Assembly (NCBI GenBank): GCA_029210045.1
Contig: JARGNX010000002.1
Coordinates: 124,001-188,000, forward strand
Source: Coxiellaceae bacterium
GTDB lineage: Bacteria > Pseudomonadota > Gammaproteobacteria > Coxiellales > Coxiellaceae
Length of the DNA stretch: 64,000 bases
Direction: 5' to 3'
Shown: piece by piece, positions 1 through 9,358 of the stretch
Numbering within the stretch: position 1 is the first letter of the stretch
How the letters are laid out: the number at the start of each line of letters is the position of its first letter
Position numbers and translations under genes: made by a program
Notes under the pieces: generated by a model
The model's input: only the letters and a program-made list of their open reading frames with translations
What the model was told of the DNA's origin: nothing
The model's database searches: none

Positions 1-1703
1 TAAGCGACTTCGCTAGGCTCCGATAATGCTTCTCTATCTTTTGCGGTTTGCGCTGCTTCATTCTTAACGTCCAATGTTGTAGATTCTGTTAACAGGTATC
101 CTTGGTTTTGTAGATATTCCATTACTTTATCCACTTGGCTAGCAACGGATTGGCCAGTAGTATCAAGCACTAACTCAGCATGCTCTGGCGCCTCATACGG
201 ATCATCAATACCAGTAAAGCCTTTAATTTCACCAGCACGTGCTTTTTTATACAAACCTTTCACATCACGCCTTTCGCATTCCGCTAACGGTGTTGATACG
301 TGCACTTCAATAAATCCACCATACTCTGCAATCATATCGCGCACTTGACGACGCGTATAACGATACGGCGCAATAGGCGCACAAACAGCAATGCCGCGAT
401 GCTTGGTAATTTCACTTGCCACATAACCAATGCGGGCAATATTCAGATCACGATGCTCTTTTGAAAAACCTAATTCACTCGACAAGTTTTTACGCACCAA
501 GTCACCATCAAGTAGGGTCACTGATCGCCCACCATGCTCTAATAAGCGACTAATAAGCGCTTTAGCAATAGTTGATTTACCCGCACCCGACAAACCAGTA
601 AAGAATACGGTAAATCCTTGTTTTTCTTTCGCTGGAATCGTACGTTTTAATTCTTCAATGACCTCAGGGAATGAAAACCACTCGGGAATTTCTTCATCAG
701 CACGCAGACGACGACGAAATTCCGTGCCCGAGATACGTGCAATTTGCTCTGGATCCGTCACACTATCTGCAGGCTGATACGTTTTGGTATTTTTAACAAA
801 AACCATTTCCTTAAACGGCACCATCTCAATACCAATTTCATCTTGGTATTTGGCAACAATCTCTTGCGCATCATAAGGACCATAAAACGGATTGCCATGT
901 GAATCATTACCCAGCCCCGCATGATCACGACCAACAATAAAATGCGTACAACCGTAATTTTTACGAATCAACGCATGCCAAAGTGCCTCACGCGGTCCGC
1001 CCATGCGCATCGCTAAGGGTAGCAAGCTTAACATCGCTGAATTTTCAGGGTAACGCTTAATCAATTTCTCGTAACAACGCACGCGCGTAAAACAATCAAT
1101 ATCGCCCGGTTTAGTCATACCTACCACCGGATGGATCAATACATGCGCACCTAGGTCGTTAGCAGCATTAATAGTCAGCTGCTGATGTGCACGATGCATT
1201 GGATTACGCGTTTGAAATGCCACCACCTTATCCCAGCCATTGTCTTTAAAGTATTTTTTTAGCTCTGCTGGTGTACGACGAATGTGAGTAAAATCATAAT
1301 GCGATGGTAGTTGTTCAGGGGTGATTTTTCCGCCTAAATATACTTCACCGGCTTGTTCCATTAAAAAACGTACTGCGGGATGCGCTAGATCAGTCGTGCC
1401 AAATACCCTTTCAGCTTCTTCAGCTTTATTGGGTTGCCATTTGTCTTCGACAATCATCGTTGCTAAGACAATACCCTCAAGATCACGCAACTCAATTTCT
1501 GTGTTTAATTCGATACTACCTGCAAATTCTTGAGATATATCTAGCGTGATTGGCATCGGCCACACTTCACCTGTGCTTAGACGCATATTATTTAAAACTG
1601 ATTGGTAATCTTTTTGACACAAAAAACCGGTAAGCGGCTTGAAACCTTCGTTACTGAGTAATTCAAGATCACATATTTGGCGGGGGCTGAGGCTCCATTT
1701 CAT
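1..1703 (-). CDS. sat/cysC: Bifunctional ATP sulfurylase / APS kinase (3' end outside window)
   Basis: Makes adenylylsulfate from ATP and sulfate and then phosphorylates it to PAPS, the cytosolic sulfate donor. The N-terminal sulfurylase domain carries QTRNPMHRAH near residues 164-173, matching the family nucleotide-binding motif. The C-terminal kinase domain has the P-loop GLSGAGKST near residues 369-377 followed by LLDGD. The frame is open from the ATG at 1703, which has an AAGGAAG ribosome site just upstream, to base 1 without a stop, giving 567 codons. Fused proteins of this type are usually about 570 residues, yet here the last 30 or so residues already look like a low-complexity tail after the kinase domain, so a C-terminal extension may lie outside. 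It is the last visible gene of the polysaccharide cluster. PAPS supply suggests sulfation of the polymer, but no sulfotransferase is visible. Confidence 0.93.
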   Translation of the reverse strand, partial: MKWSLSPRQICDLELLSNEGFKPLTGFLCQKDYQSVLNNMRLSTGEVWPMPITLDISQEFAGSIELNTEIELRDLEGIVLATMIVEDKWQPNKAEEAERVFGTTDLAHPAVRFLMEQAGEVYLGGKITPEQLPSHYDFTHIRRTPAELKKYFKDNGWDKVVAFQTRNPMHRAHQQLTINAANDLGAHVLIHPVVGMTKPGDIDCFTRVRCYEKLIKRYPENSAMLSLLPLAMRMGGPREALWHALIRKNYGCTHFIVGRDHAGLGNDSHGNPFYGPYDAQEIVAKYQDEIGIEMVPFKEMVFVKNTKTYQPADSVTDPEQIARISGTEFRRRLRADEEIPEWFSFPEVIEELKRTIPAKEKQGFTVFFTGLSGAGKSTIAKALISRLLEHGGRSVTLLDGDLVRKNLSSELGFSKEHRDLNIARIGYVASEITKHRGIAVCAPIAPYRYTRRQVRDMIAEYGGFIEVHVSTPLAECERRDVKGLYKKARAGEIKGFTGIDDPYEAPEHAELVLDTTGQSVASQVDKVMEYLQNQGYLLTESTTLDVKNEAAQTAKDREALSEPSEVA

Positions 1704-1767
1704 TATAATAACTTCCTTTTATCTCTATAGATAATAAGCGTTGAATCAAAAGACACTAAAGCTATAA

Positions 1768-2925
1768 CTAGCTCATAATTTTTCGTAACTTGGGCCTCAA
1801 AAAGTGCTTAAAAATAATATAAAATGGGCGAATAATAACATGAAAATAAAAGAACCTATCTGAGATTGGAACATCAGACGCTTGCGACTCAAAATTTAAC
1901 AATGAAAGCTGTAATAGAAACCGTTTTTCCTTCACTCCTTTCGCAAGCAAATAATTTATTTTTCTATAGTATACGGAATCCTTAATTGAGGTATTTTTTA
2001 ACGAAAACATATGCCTTACCACTAAATCAACGCTATATTTAATCCTACGATCTATAGCAGGGCACCCTTTGATGTTTTTTTTGTACAAATAGTCACAAAG
2101 CGCTATTGAATGTTGTAAATGCCTATATACGTTCATCCGTCTAGCCAATAACAGCAGTGATCTTTCATCACACATTTTATAGCAATGATAAAAATCAAGC
2201 AACCACTTTATTTTTAACCAGCCGGATCGACTACCATGATACGCAAGATAACAGCAATTCACATGCTTCTCCAGCACCCTAAGGCTGCAACCGCCTAGAA
2301 ATATCTTGTATGTAAAATCATCAACATGACTAACCAATGCAGACATCTTTTCTCTATAATTATCGTATTGCCAATGTAAGTCCAGAGATAGACCAACCTC
2401 ATCATTGAAATAAGACATGTCTTTACCATATTTATAATGATGATTCAGCTGTTTCGGTGACATTTGTCTTTTTTTAATATAGCCTAAATCTGCTAATTTA
2501 GGCTCAAGTATTTTTTCATCATCAATTGATACCCAAGCATCAAGATCGCAAAAGCTTCTTATTATAGGGTCATCATACAACTGCACTGATAAAACAGGTC
2601 CTTTAAAAAAAACAATTTTTATACTAAGTTCGCTACATATTCGTTGAATCTTTATACTCTCTTTTAACACAGCTAAATTTCTCAAAGTTCTTTGTATATG
2701 TCTTTGCTTCAGTTTTTTTATAATATATTCAGGAATTAAGTCAGGCACTAAAATTAAACTACTTCTATAAGCCAACCCCAAAATATGATGCCTATTGGCA
2801 CAAAAATAAAAATCATCCCAATTGAAAGTGCATTGTTGCACTAGCTCAAAAAATCGTCGGTCAATGAAAGTACATGCAGCATCTTCGCAGAGGAGCAAAA
2901 GAGCCTCTAGTTCATTTTGTTTCAT
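1768..2925 (-). CDS. NTP_transf_5-type nucleotidyltransferase family protein
   Basis: A 385-residue soluble protein resembling the uncharacterised nucleotidyltransferase family found in polysaccharide and peptide-modification clusters. The pattern FKGPVLS (about residues 107-113), then LYDDP, R123 and DLD (127-129) fits the core of that family (KGP, then LY-DP-R, then DiDllv), and DLHWQ follows further on. The acidic pair in DLD would be the metal ligands. The family substrate is not known, so no reaction is assigned. It lies 38 bases downstream of the large unrecognised gene and 64 bases upstream of the sulfurylase/kinase gene, on the same strand, so it is probably in the same transcript. 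ATG start, poor upstream ribosome site. Confidence 0.75.
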   Translation of the reverse strand: MKQNELEALLLLCEDAACTFIDRRFFELVQQCTFNWDDFYFCANRHHILGLAYRSSLILVPDLIPEYIIKKLKQRHIQRTLRNLAVLKESIKIQRICSELSIKIVFFKGPVLSVQLYDDPIIRSFCDLDAWVSIDDEKILEPKLADLGYIKKRQMSPKQLNHHYKYGKDMSYFNDEVGLSLDLHWQYDNYREKMSALVSHVDDFTYKIFLGGCSLRVLEKHVNCCYLAYHGSRSGWLKIKWLLDFYHCYKMCDERSLLLLARRMNVYRHLQHSIALCDYLYKKNIKGCPAIDRRIKYSVDLVVRHMFSLKNTSIKDSVYYRKINYLLAKGVKEKRFLLQLSLLNFESQASDVPISDRFFYFHVIIRPFYIIFKHFLRPKLRKIMS

Positions 2926-2963
2926 AAAAAATCACCATTTTCAGACAATAAAAAGAAAAATTA

Positions 2964-4574
2964 TTATTGAAATATGCCTACCTTTTCTAAGCGTAATAGC
3001 ATTTTATTTTCGACACGCTCCCTTGGGCTCACCATTACTTTCTTTGTAGCCAACGTAAGCACTTTCATAAAGCTTTCAAAAGAATCATTCTCAGGATAGG
3101 TGATTTCACTTAACGTTTCTTTTGTAAAAAAACCATCATTGGGAATAATTGGCATCACACTCTCTGCCCCGAAGTAACTTGCCTCAAAACTAGTACTAGA
3201 TATTAAAGAAACGACTAAGTCAGAGAACAAATAACAAAACGTAGAGCTGTTACATATTGTAATACTACTATGTTTAAAAAAATCGTGGCTTAGATTTTTT
3301 AAATCAATGATTGGATGAGGCACGTATACAATCTGAAAGTCTCCCACCTTACTCATAAGGTTTAAAATAATGGTCATTATTTTTATTTCAAGCAACAGAG
3401 TATCAGATGTATTTAAATTCTTCCCCCGCGGATGATTTCCAAATACCGTGACTATAGTTACCCTCCCACGGCCCAAACCCAGCTCATTTAACTGCGAAAG
3501 CAATCCTTCAAAAACCTTATTTTTATTATCTAGCAATAGAAAATAATTATTTACATATGTATTTATGCAGAAATGACTAGTATACATTTGCCTTTGTATC
3601 GTTTTTGATACTAACGTACCCGGAAGCTGTAAAACAAAGTAATGTCGATTGCTAAGCAGATAGTTATAAAGACTCGCAACATCAAACAGTTCAGCAATAT
3701 ATGTTTCAAATACTGTTGAAACAACACCATGTGTAACTTCAATGATTTTTTCACATCGCATATCTTGAATTAAATATATTCTTAATAATTCAGTTGTAAT
3801 AGAATTATTAGTTAAAAACACTGAACGCAACTTACTTTCTTTTTTTAAAAGCTCATTAAACGAAATAAAAAAGATATTGCAGAATAGAAAATATTTCAAA
3901 GACAAACCATATTGAGATTTTATTTTTTTTCTAAAAAAATAGCGTAAATCACGAATTACACCAAAAAATCTTATGGGTGACACTAAAAAATAACATATGA
4001 TACTTGCGAGCAAAAAGTTTTCATCAATGATAATCCCACCTATTGCCCAAAGGTATTTCCTTTTCGACCAAAACTGACTATTTTTTTTAGGATCAAAAAT
4101 AAACTTAACATCATTACTAAGAAAATCTTTTATTTCATTGTGATGTGCTATGCCTTCAAGCGGAGTTAACACTTCCTCAAACCATTTTTGAACATCGGTA
4201 GTTTGCTTTGGAATAGGAAGTCTACTTGAAGATAACGCTATCAATAATATTCCTTCATGTCTTCCTCGTTTGCTCAGCCTATGTATAATGTAATATTGAC
4301 GAAAATATATAGGAGTCATGCTACAAAACTTAAGTACTCTTTTTATCCCGGCTACAATACTACCGGCAATTTCCCGCACTCGCACTCTGGATGTATTAAA
4401 GCACCTTTTTTTACATACATCTAAATATCTATCCTTATTTTTATTAAAACCACTTAATCTTTCAAGGTACTTATCTTCACATTCATTCGAGGCTTTTCGC
4501 ATTTTATAAAATGCGCGTAAACTATTATATAAATGCTCTTTATTTAACTCACGCCTTTTTTGGTTGCTAAACAT
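2964..4574 (-). CDS. Large protein of polysaccharide cluster, possible GT-B-like glycosyltransferase
   Basis: A 536-residue protein I do not recognise with certainty. The N-terminal 90 residues are basic and helical-looking. The middle has hydrophobic stretches (for example around FFGVIRDLRYFF and YFLFCNIFFISF) that may be membrane-associated. The C-terminal third reads like the second half of a GT-B fold: VTIVTVFGNHPRG, VYVPHP, then SDLVVSLISSTSFEASYFGAE, a pattern seen in glycosyltransferases of the sialyl- and polysialyltransferase or capsule type where a Ser-Ser pair and Glu contact the nucleotide sugar. The glycosyltransferase reading is inference from these short patterns and from position between a methyltransferase and an NTP_transf_5 gene. 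The cluster otherwise has only two clear glycosyltransferases, so one more would be expected. A sulfotransferase was considered, but no PAPS 5'-phosphate loop is visible. Confidence 0.5.
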   Translation of the reverse strand: MFSNQKRRELNKEHLYNSLRAFYKMRKASNECEDKYLERLSGFNKNKDRYLDVCKKRCFNTSRVRVREIAGSIVAGIKRVLKFCSMTPIYFRQYYIIHRLSKRGRHEGILLIALSSSRLPIPKQTTDVQKWFEEVLTPLEGIAHHNEIKDFLSNDVKFIFDPKKNSQFWSKRKYLWAIGGIIIDENFLLASIICYFLVSPIRFFGVIRDLRYFFRKKIKSQYGLSLKYFLFCNIFFISFNELLKKESKLRSVFLTNNSITTELLRIYLIQDMRCEKIIEVTHGVVSTVFETYIAELFDVASLYNYLLSNRHYFVLQLPGTLVSKTIQRQMYTSHFCINTYVNNYFLLLDNKNKVFEGLLSQLNELGLGRGRVTIVTVFGNHPRGKNLNTSDTLLLEIKIMTIILNLMSKVGDFQIVYVPHPIIDLKNLSHDFFKHSSITICNSSTFCYLFSDLVVSLISSTSFEASYFGAESVMPIIPNDGFFTKETLSEITYPENDSFESFMKVLTLATKKVMVSPRERVENKMLLRLEKVGIFQ

Positions 4575-4601
4575 GTATACCCTCTAGAATAAAAAACTAA
4601 A

Positions 4602-5246
4602 TCATAGTTTTGATAGAAAATATGTTCTATTCCTATTTTTAGCTAAATAACTCATATTTTCCCCGCACTCGATAACATCAGCGCCATGTTTAGTAAAAAA
4701 TCTAATTATTTCTTCAGCATTAGAGAAGTATTCATTACCATACTTTTGCTCCCTCCCCGAATAAACATTAAGCAAATGTACTAAATGCGCGCCGGGAAAA
4801 TTCTTCTTTGTATGTTTTATGAAATTAGACAGCTTATCTAGTACGTACCATGTGATCTCAGCTAAAATAAAAACATCGGGCTTGAACTTGTGATAAATAT
4901 CAAAGTCATTTATATCCCCAACCTCAAACATGCCTTGAGTTTGAAGGCTCCTAGCCTTTTCAATAGCTGTTCTGGAGACATCAATACCAAGTACATCAAA
5001 CCCCTGACTTGCAAGCTTACTTGTGAACGCACCGAGCCCACACCCAAGCTCAACAACCCTTATTCTTCTATTACATGTCGCCTGTAACAGATGACACCAA
5101 TTTATAGCAATCGCTTTTTCAGATGAAAACCTCTCTCGAGTTAGTTGCTCCCAAGGATCGTCAAATTCTTTATACATTTCTTCAAATTCACCAATTAACG
5201 CCCCATCTTTAATTACGTAATCTTGGTATTTGCTAAATTTAGCCAC
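4602..5246 (-). CDS. Class I SAM-dependent methyltransferase
   Basis: A 214-residue soluble methyltransferase. Motif I is VVELGCGLGAF at about residues 64-74, followed by an acidic end of beta-2 in VLGIDVS and a motif II-like region in PDVFILAEI, the usual Rossmann SAM-binding order. Size and position among glycan genes suggest methylation of a sugar or of the chain end. The acceptor cannot be read from the sequence. The start is a GTG with AGGGGA about nine bases upstream. It is 20 bases downstream of the GT4 gene and 27 bases upstream of the large unrecognised gene. Confidence 0.85.
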   Translation of the reverse strand: MAKFSKYQDYVIKDGALIGEFEEMYKEFDDPWEQLTRERFSSEKAIAINWCHLLQATCNRRIRVVELGCGLGAFTSKLASQGFDVLGIDVSRTAIEKARSLQTQGMFEVGDINDFDIYHKFKPDVFILAEITWYVLDKLSNFIKHTKKNFPGAHLVHLLNVYSGREQKYGNEYFSNAEEIIRFFTKHGADVIECGENMSYLAKNRNRTYFLSKL

Positions 5247-5266
5247 TTAAGTATCCCCTATAATTC

Positions 5267-6535
5267 TTATGCCGTATTATTTGTTGACTTACTGTTAATT
5301 AAATTTAAAAATGAGTAGAACCTATCCATAACCTCAGTATAATCAAAATCCCTTTTATGCACTAATAGGCAGTTGTTCTTTAAAGACAAAAGATATTTTT
5401 CATCATTATATAGCTTTAATATAGTATTTATAAATGAATCATCTTGGCACCCAAGTGAATAAATCAACCCAACATTATTTTTTATTATAAAACTTGTCAA
5501 ATACGACTCGCCTGTAGTTAACACCGGCAATCCATACCCCATATATTCAATAGGCTTATTAGTTAAATTCATAGAGAAGTAGCCCTTTATTGAATAAGGA
5601 GCCAGTGCTACGTCACTCATTTGATATAATTGGTTTAGCTCCTCTCTATTAAGCCAGCCCAGATAATGTATGTTAGGAATTTTTTTTGCCAGCTCAAGAT
5701 ATTGCTCTTCAAGAGCTGAATCACCACAGGTTGATCCAGCCATGAGTAACTGTATGTTATCAGGAAGGTCTAAAAATAATTTCATTATTGGTATTATGTT
5801 TACACTCGTCAATGATAAATTCCCAGCATATACAATATTGAACGAACCTTCCCTTTTAATTTCACTTAATTTTATATTATTTACATTTACGCCACTATTA
5901 ACTTTAAAGTTTTCTGAAACAAGTGGTAAAACTATATCATTTTTAGAAATTGGCCTATTGGCATATTCACAAGCCCACTTTAAGTAGCGATCAGTGATTC
6001 CAATAAACCCAGTCGCATTCTTTGTTGCACTTTTCATCATTCTAAATTGGTAGCTAAAAAGAAACCTTACCAGCCCTTTTAATTTAGGGGGTGCATTCAT
6101 TACAAAAATATCAGGCCACATATCACGTAGATCAAGCAAGCAAAGGCAGCCATACTTACTCGCAATTTTTCCGCAAACATAAGCAAATTCAACAGAAGGC
6201 AGCGAACAAATAATTATATCGGGTTTTTTGCACTTCCTTGCTTTAAAATAAAGCTTCATAGCAAGTAATGAATAATGTAACAATCTACTTATAGATATAT
6301 TTTTTTTATAACCAAACCCCTTCATTACAGAAACACTATAATTATTGGTAACTTTAACAATATTTTTTGAGGCCTTATATCGTTTTTTACCGTAATGAGA
6401 CCAAGATGATGTCCACCATAAGACCTCATTGCCCTTGCCACCAAGAAACTCGCACATATTAGCTGTGCGCATTTTTCGCGCGTCACTTTCTAAACAGGGA
6501 ATCGGCTCACCATCTTTTACTAACCAAATATTCAT
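5267..6535 (-). CDS. Glycosyltransferase family 4 (WbuB-like)
   Basis: A cytosolic GT-B glycosyltransferase of about 422 residues that would add a sugar to the growing lipid-linked unit. The start MNIWLVKDGEPIP is typical of the WbuB/WcaI-like branch of GT4. The second half shows YAGNLSL near residue 235 and, about 100 residues later, APYSIKGYFSMNLTNKPIEYMGYGLPV, the donor-binding segment with the conserved Glu and Gly. An in-frame TTG three codons upstream would add MIC, but the ATG at 6535 makes the conserved start the first residue and is preferred; neither has a strong ribosome site. The gene lies between the FlaA1-type dehydratase and a methyltransferase. Donor and acceptor are unknown. 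Confidence 0.88.
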   Translation of the reverse strand: MNIWLVKDGEPIPCLESDARKMRTANMCEFLGGKGNEVLWWTSSWSHYGKKRYKASKNIVKVTNNYSVSVMKGFGYKKNISISRLLHYSLLAMKLYFKARKCKKPDIIICSLPSVEFAYVCGKIASKYGCLCLLDLRDMWPDIFVMNAPPKLKGLVRFLFSYQFRMMKSATKNATGFIGITDRYLKWACEYANRPISKNDIVLPLVSENFKVNSGVNVNNIKLSEIKREGSFNIVYAGNLSLTSVNIIPIMKLFLDLPDNIQLLMAGSTCGDSALEEQYLELAKKIPNIHYLGWLNREELNQLYQMSDVALAPYSIKGYFSMNLTNKPIEYMGYGLPVLTTGESYLTSFIIKNNVGLIYSLGCQDDSFINTILKLYNDEKYLLSLKNNCLLVHKRDFDYTEVMDRFYSFLNLINSKSTNNTA

Positions 6536-6592
6536 ACAAATCAATCTTTTTTTGAAAGTTTATGTTCGGAATTAAATCATATAAACTGCATT

Positions 6593-8455
6593 TTACAGCG
6601 AAATCAAAGTTTCTTCGTTTTTTCTGAGTGTTGATGGTTTTTCACTGAAGTACTGCAATAATAGCTGTTTTGCTCTTTTTTGATCTTTATCCCTGCAATA
6701 GCCGGCAAGGGCTGATATCAAGTCATCAATATCACTGATGCTACCTTTGCAAGTTGCTTTAGCTATTTTAGGGTGCATTGTTTTCATTAGGCTTTCAGCT
6801 GAATAAAATAGCTCTTCATGCAATCTTTCACCAGGACGTAAACCTATTTCATTTATTATAAACTCTGCAGCATTACCCCCCATTAAGGTAATCATTTTTT
6901 TTGCTAAGTCTAATATTTTCACAGGCTTACCCATATCCAACACAAATACCTCACCGCCTTCGCCGTATGCAGCAGCCAACAAAATTAACTGTGAAGCCTC
7001 TGGTATGGTCATAAAATACCTTGTTGTGTCACGATGCGTTATAGTTATTGGTTCATTATTTCGTATTTGCTCCTCAAAAAGGGGAGCGACACTACCAACA
7101 GAACCGAGCACATTACCAAATCGTACAATCATATAATTTGTTTTCGATTGCGAATTAAACTTTTGACAAAGTATTTCACTCACTCTTTTTGTTGCTCCCA
7201 TAACATTACACGGGGAGACCGCCTTATCCGTAGAAATTAAAATAAATTTGCTTACTCGATATTGATCAGCCAGTGTCACCACAGTCTGCGTCCCAAAAAT
7301 ATTATTTTTAATTGCGCAAATAGGCTGATTTTCTAACAATGGGACGTGCTTATATGCGGCTGCATGAAAGACAATATCAATCGTGTGACTATTAAATATC
7401 TGACGCATTGCCGCCTGATCAGAAATATTTTCCAAGTACACGACTATCTCTAGTCCCGCATATTTCTTACTTATATTTTTTTCTATGGAGTACAGATTAA
7501 ACTCTGAATAATCTACAATAATTAGTTTTTTAGGTTTCAAACTGGCAATAATATTTGTTAAAGTTGACCCTATCGAACCGCCACCCCCTGTCACGAGTAT
7601 TTCTCTGTCCTGAATTAACTCAATTAAATCCTCTTTGTCATAAGGAACAGGTTCTCTCCATAATAAATCTTCTAATAACAAAGGACGCAAAAAGCTTTCC
7701 TTGTTGCTGCCAGAAACCATTTGATCAATACTTGGAACCGTTTGAACATTAACATTAACATTAACGGTGCTACACAACTGCACCACCTTATTAAATATTT
7801 TTGACGTGGGCTTTGAAGAGGCGATCACGACTGTATCAGCTTTATATTTTTTAACATAATCCTGTAATTTATCCGTATAACCAATTACACGAACTCCATG
7901 CAATTCTCGACGCTGTTCACCAACACTATCATCTACAATACCTATAACCTTGTATTTCTTTTTACTATTTACTAAGTATCGAATTAAATTTTCCGCCTCC
8001 ACTCCCGAACCGACAACTATAATATTATTTAATTTAGGTGTTTTCTCGCCAAACCTACTTTTATAGCTTCTGTATAAGAGCCGACCGCCGCTTAAAAACA
8101 TAACCGTGAACACAAAATATAACAATGTATATTGCCAATGGATAGCCTCTATTATTTGAAAATAGCCCAAGAAAAATAACAGCGCTGCTGATAAAATTGT
8201 CGCCCTGATGATCCGAAAAATATCTGGGGAGGAGGAAAAGCGCCAATGCCCTCTATATACATTACATATATGATTAATCGAAAACTGAATGCCAAGCGCT
8301 GCAAAAAAGTATACGTTCCCAACAACAAGGCTGTCAGCCAAGGAATGGCCTACACTAAAGCTTTTAAACAACCAATAAGACAAAAACGAAGCTAGCAATA
8401 TACATATAGAATCAAAGAGCCTTGTAAGTATCTGCTTATTCCATTGAGAAATCAT
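6593..8455 (-). CDS. FlaA1/CapD/WbpM-type nucleoside-diphosphate sugar dehydratase/epimerase
   Basis: A membrane-anchored NDP-sugar 4,6-dehydratase or epimerase, usually acting on UDP-GlcNAc-type sugars. The N-terminal 140 residues contain about four membrane segments, followed by a first Rossmann region (IIVVGSGVEAENLIRYL) and then the catalytic SDR domain with VTGGGGSIGSTL as the NAD loop. STDKAVSPCNVMGATKR carries the Met-Lys of the SMK-type active site that replaces SYK in this branch, and RFGNVLGSVGSVAPLF follows. Length (620 residues) is normal for the WbpM/PglF class. A GTG two codons upstream is too close to the AGGGAA ribosome site, so the ATG at 8455, eight bases from it, is chosen. 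It probably makes the 4-keto-6-deoxy precursor used by other cluster enzymes. Confidence 0.92.
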   Translation of the reverse strand: MISQWNKQILTRLFDSICILLASFLSYWLFKSFSVGHSLADSLVVGNVYFFAALGIQFSINHICNVYRGHWRFSSSPDIFRIIRATILSAALLFFLGYFQIIEAIHWQYTLLYFVFTVMFLSGGRLLYRSYKSRFGEKTPKLNNIIVVGSGVEAENLIRYLVNSKKKYKVIGIVDDSVGEQRRELHGVRVIGYTDKLQDYVKKYKADTVVIASSKPTSKIFNKVVQLCSTVNVNVNVQTVPSIDQMVSGSNKESFLRPLLLEDLLWREPVPYDKEDLIELIQDREILVTGGGGSIGSTLTNIIASLKPKKLIIVDYSEFNLYSIEKNISKKYAGLEIVVYLENISDQAAMRQIFNSHTIDIVFHAAAYKHVPLLENQPICAIKNNIFGTQTVVTLADQYRVSKFILISTDKAVSPCNVMGATKRVSEILCQKFNSQSKTNYMIVRFGNVLGSVGSVAPLFEEQIRNNEPITITHRDTTRYFMTIPEASQLILLAAAYGEGGEVFVLDMGKPVKILDLAKKMITLMGGNAAEFIINEIGLRPGERLHEELFYSAESLMKTMHPKIAKATCKGSISDIDDLISALAGYCRDKDQKRAKQLLLQYFSEKPSTLRKNEETLISL

Positions 8456-8545
8456 TTGCACTTCCCTGCGTAAAATTTATAGTGGTTTTATTGGCACCAA
8501 TCACTATCGTCAAGAATGGTGGGTGATGTTTTCTATATTAATGAA

Positions 8546-9358
8546 TCATATAATTGATCTTCCGCCATCAATAACAATATTTTGCCCTGTCATATACCTA
8601 GCCCCCTTAGAGCACATAAACTGAACTGCCTCTTTATACTCACCTGCTACTGCCATTCGCCCCATGGGAATCAAATCAGTTATTTTTTCAACAAAAGATT
8701 CAGGCTGGTTTATAAAAATGCCGCCTGGTGACAACGCATTTACTCTGATATTTTTATCTGCCCAATATGATGCTAAATATCTTGTTAAACCAATCAGTCC
8801 AGCTTTTATAACAGAATACGTCACTGGTTTGACAGGCTGCGAAGCCTCCGGAAGTCCTTCTTTCTTATATAATCGCTGGTCAGGTGCAATTACCGATAAA
8901 TCTGAGGCAATATTTAGAATAACTCCACCTGTATTTTCAGCCATTGAGCCTCCAAACACCTTACTACAAAGAAATGCCCCTCTCAATCCAACATTGAGCT
9001 CTAAGTCCCACTGATCTAGAGAAAAATTTTCAACTCTTGATTTTTCAATACTCATTGATTCACTATCAACCTTAGGATCAATTGCAGCATTATTAATTAA
9101 GACATTTATATTTTTATATAAACCATTAACAACCCTTATTGAATCTTCACTTGTAATATCCATATGAACAGTATTCAATCTACTGCCGTATTTAGCTAGT
9201 GATTTTTCTGCACGCTTTAATTCTACATTATTTATATCAGCCAATATGACTGAAGCACCACACTCCAGTAGTGCGTTCGCATGCTGTCTACCTAAAAACC
9301 CTGCCCCACCCGTAATTAATGCCGATGTCTCTTGTAAATCATAAGAAATATTTACCAT
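8546..9358 (-). CDS. SDR family oxidoreductase (second of a tandem pair)
   Basis: A 270-residue classical short-chain dehydrogenase/reductase. ALITGGAGFLGRQH near residues 13-24 is the NAD(P) loop, LINNAAID holds the NNAA motif, Ser is in LNIASDLS and the catalytic Tyr-Lys in YSVIK. C-terminal RVNALSPGG and MTGQNIVIDGG are typical. An acidic residue in ILADINN at the end of beta-2 suggests NAD rather than NADP. The start overlaps the upstream SDR by 7 bases, so the two are translationally coupled. Substrate unknown; by context it reduces or oxidises a sugar or ulosonate intermediate. It is the last gene of the tightly packed nine-gene block. Confidence 0.88.
   Translation of the reverse strand: MVNISYDLQETSALITGGAGFLGRQHANALLECGASVILADINNVELKRAEKSLAKYGSRLNTVHMDITSEDSIRVVNGLYKNINVLINNAAIDPKVDSESMSIEKSRVENFSLDQWDLELNVGLRGAFLCSKVFGGSMAENTGGVILNIASDLSVIAPDQRLYKKEGLPEASQPVKPVTYSVIKAGLIGLTRYLASYWADKNIRVNALSPGGIFINQPESFVEKITDLIPMGRMAVAGEYKEAVQFMCSKGARYMTGQNIVIDGGRSII

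Noticed and set aside
430-777. 115-codon plus-strand frame at the window start
   Set aside because: It is the complement of the sulfurylase/kinase gene, which has all family motifs; the plus-strand product is Arg/Ser-rich with no family pattern.
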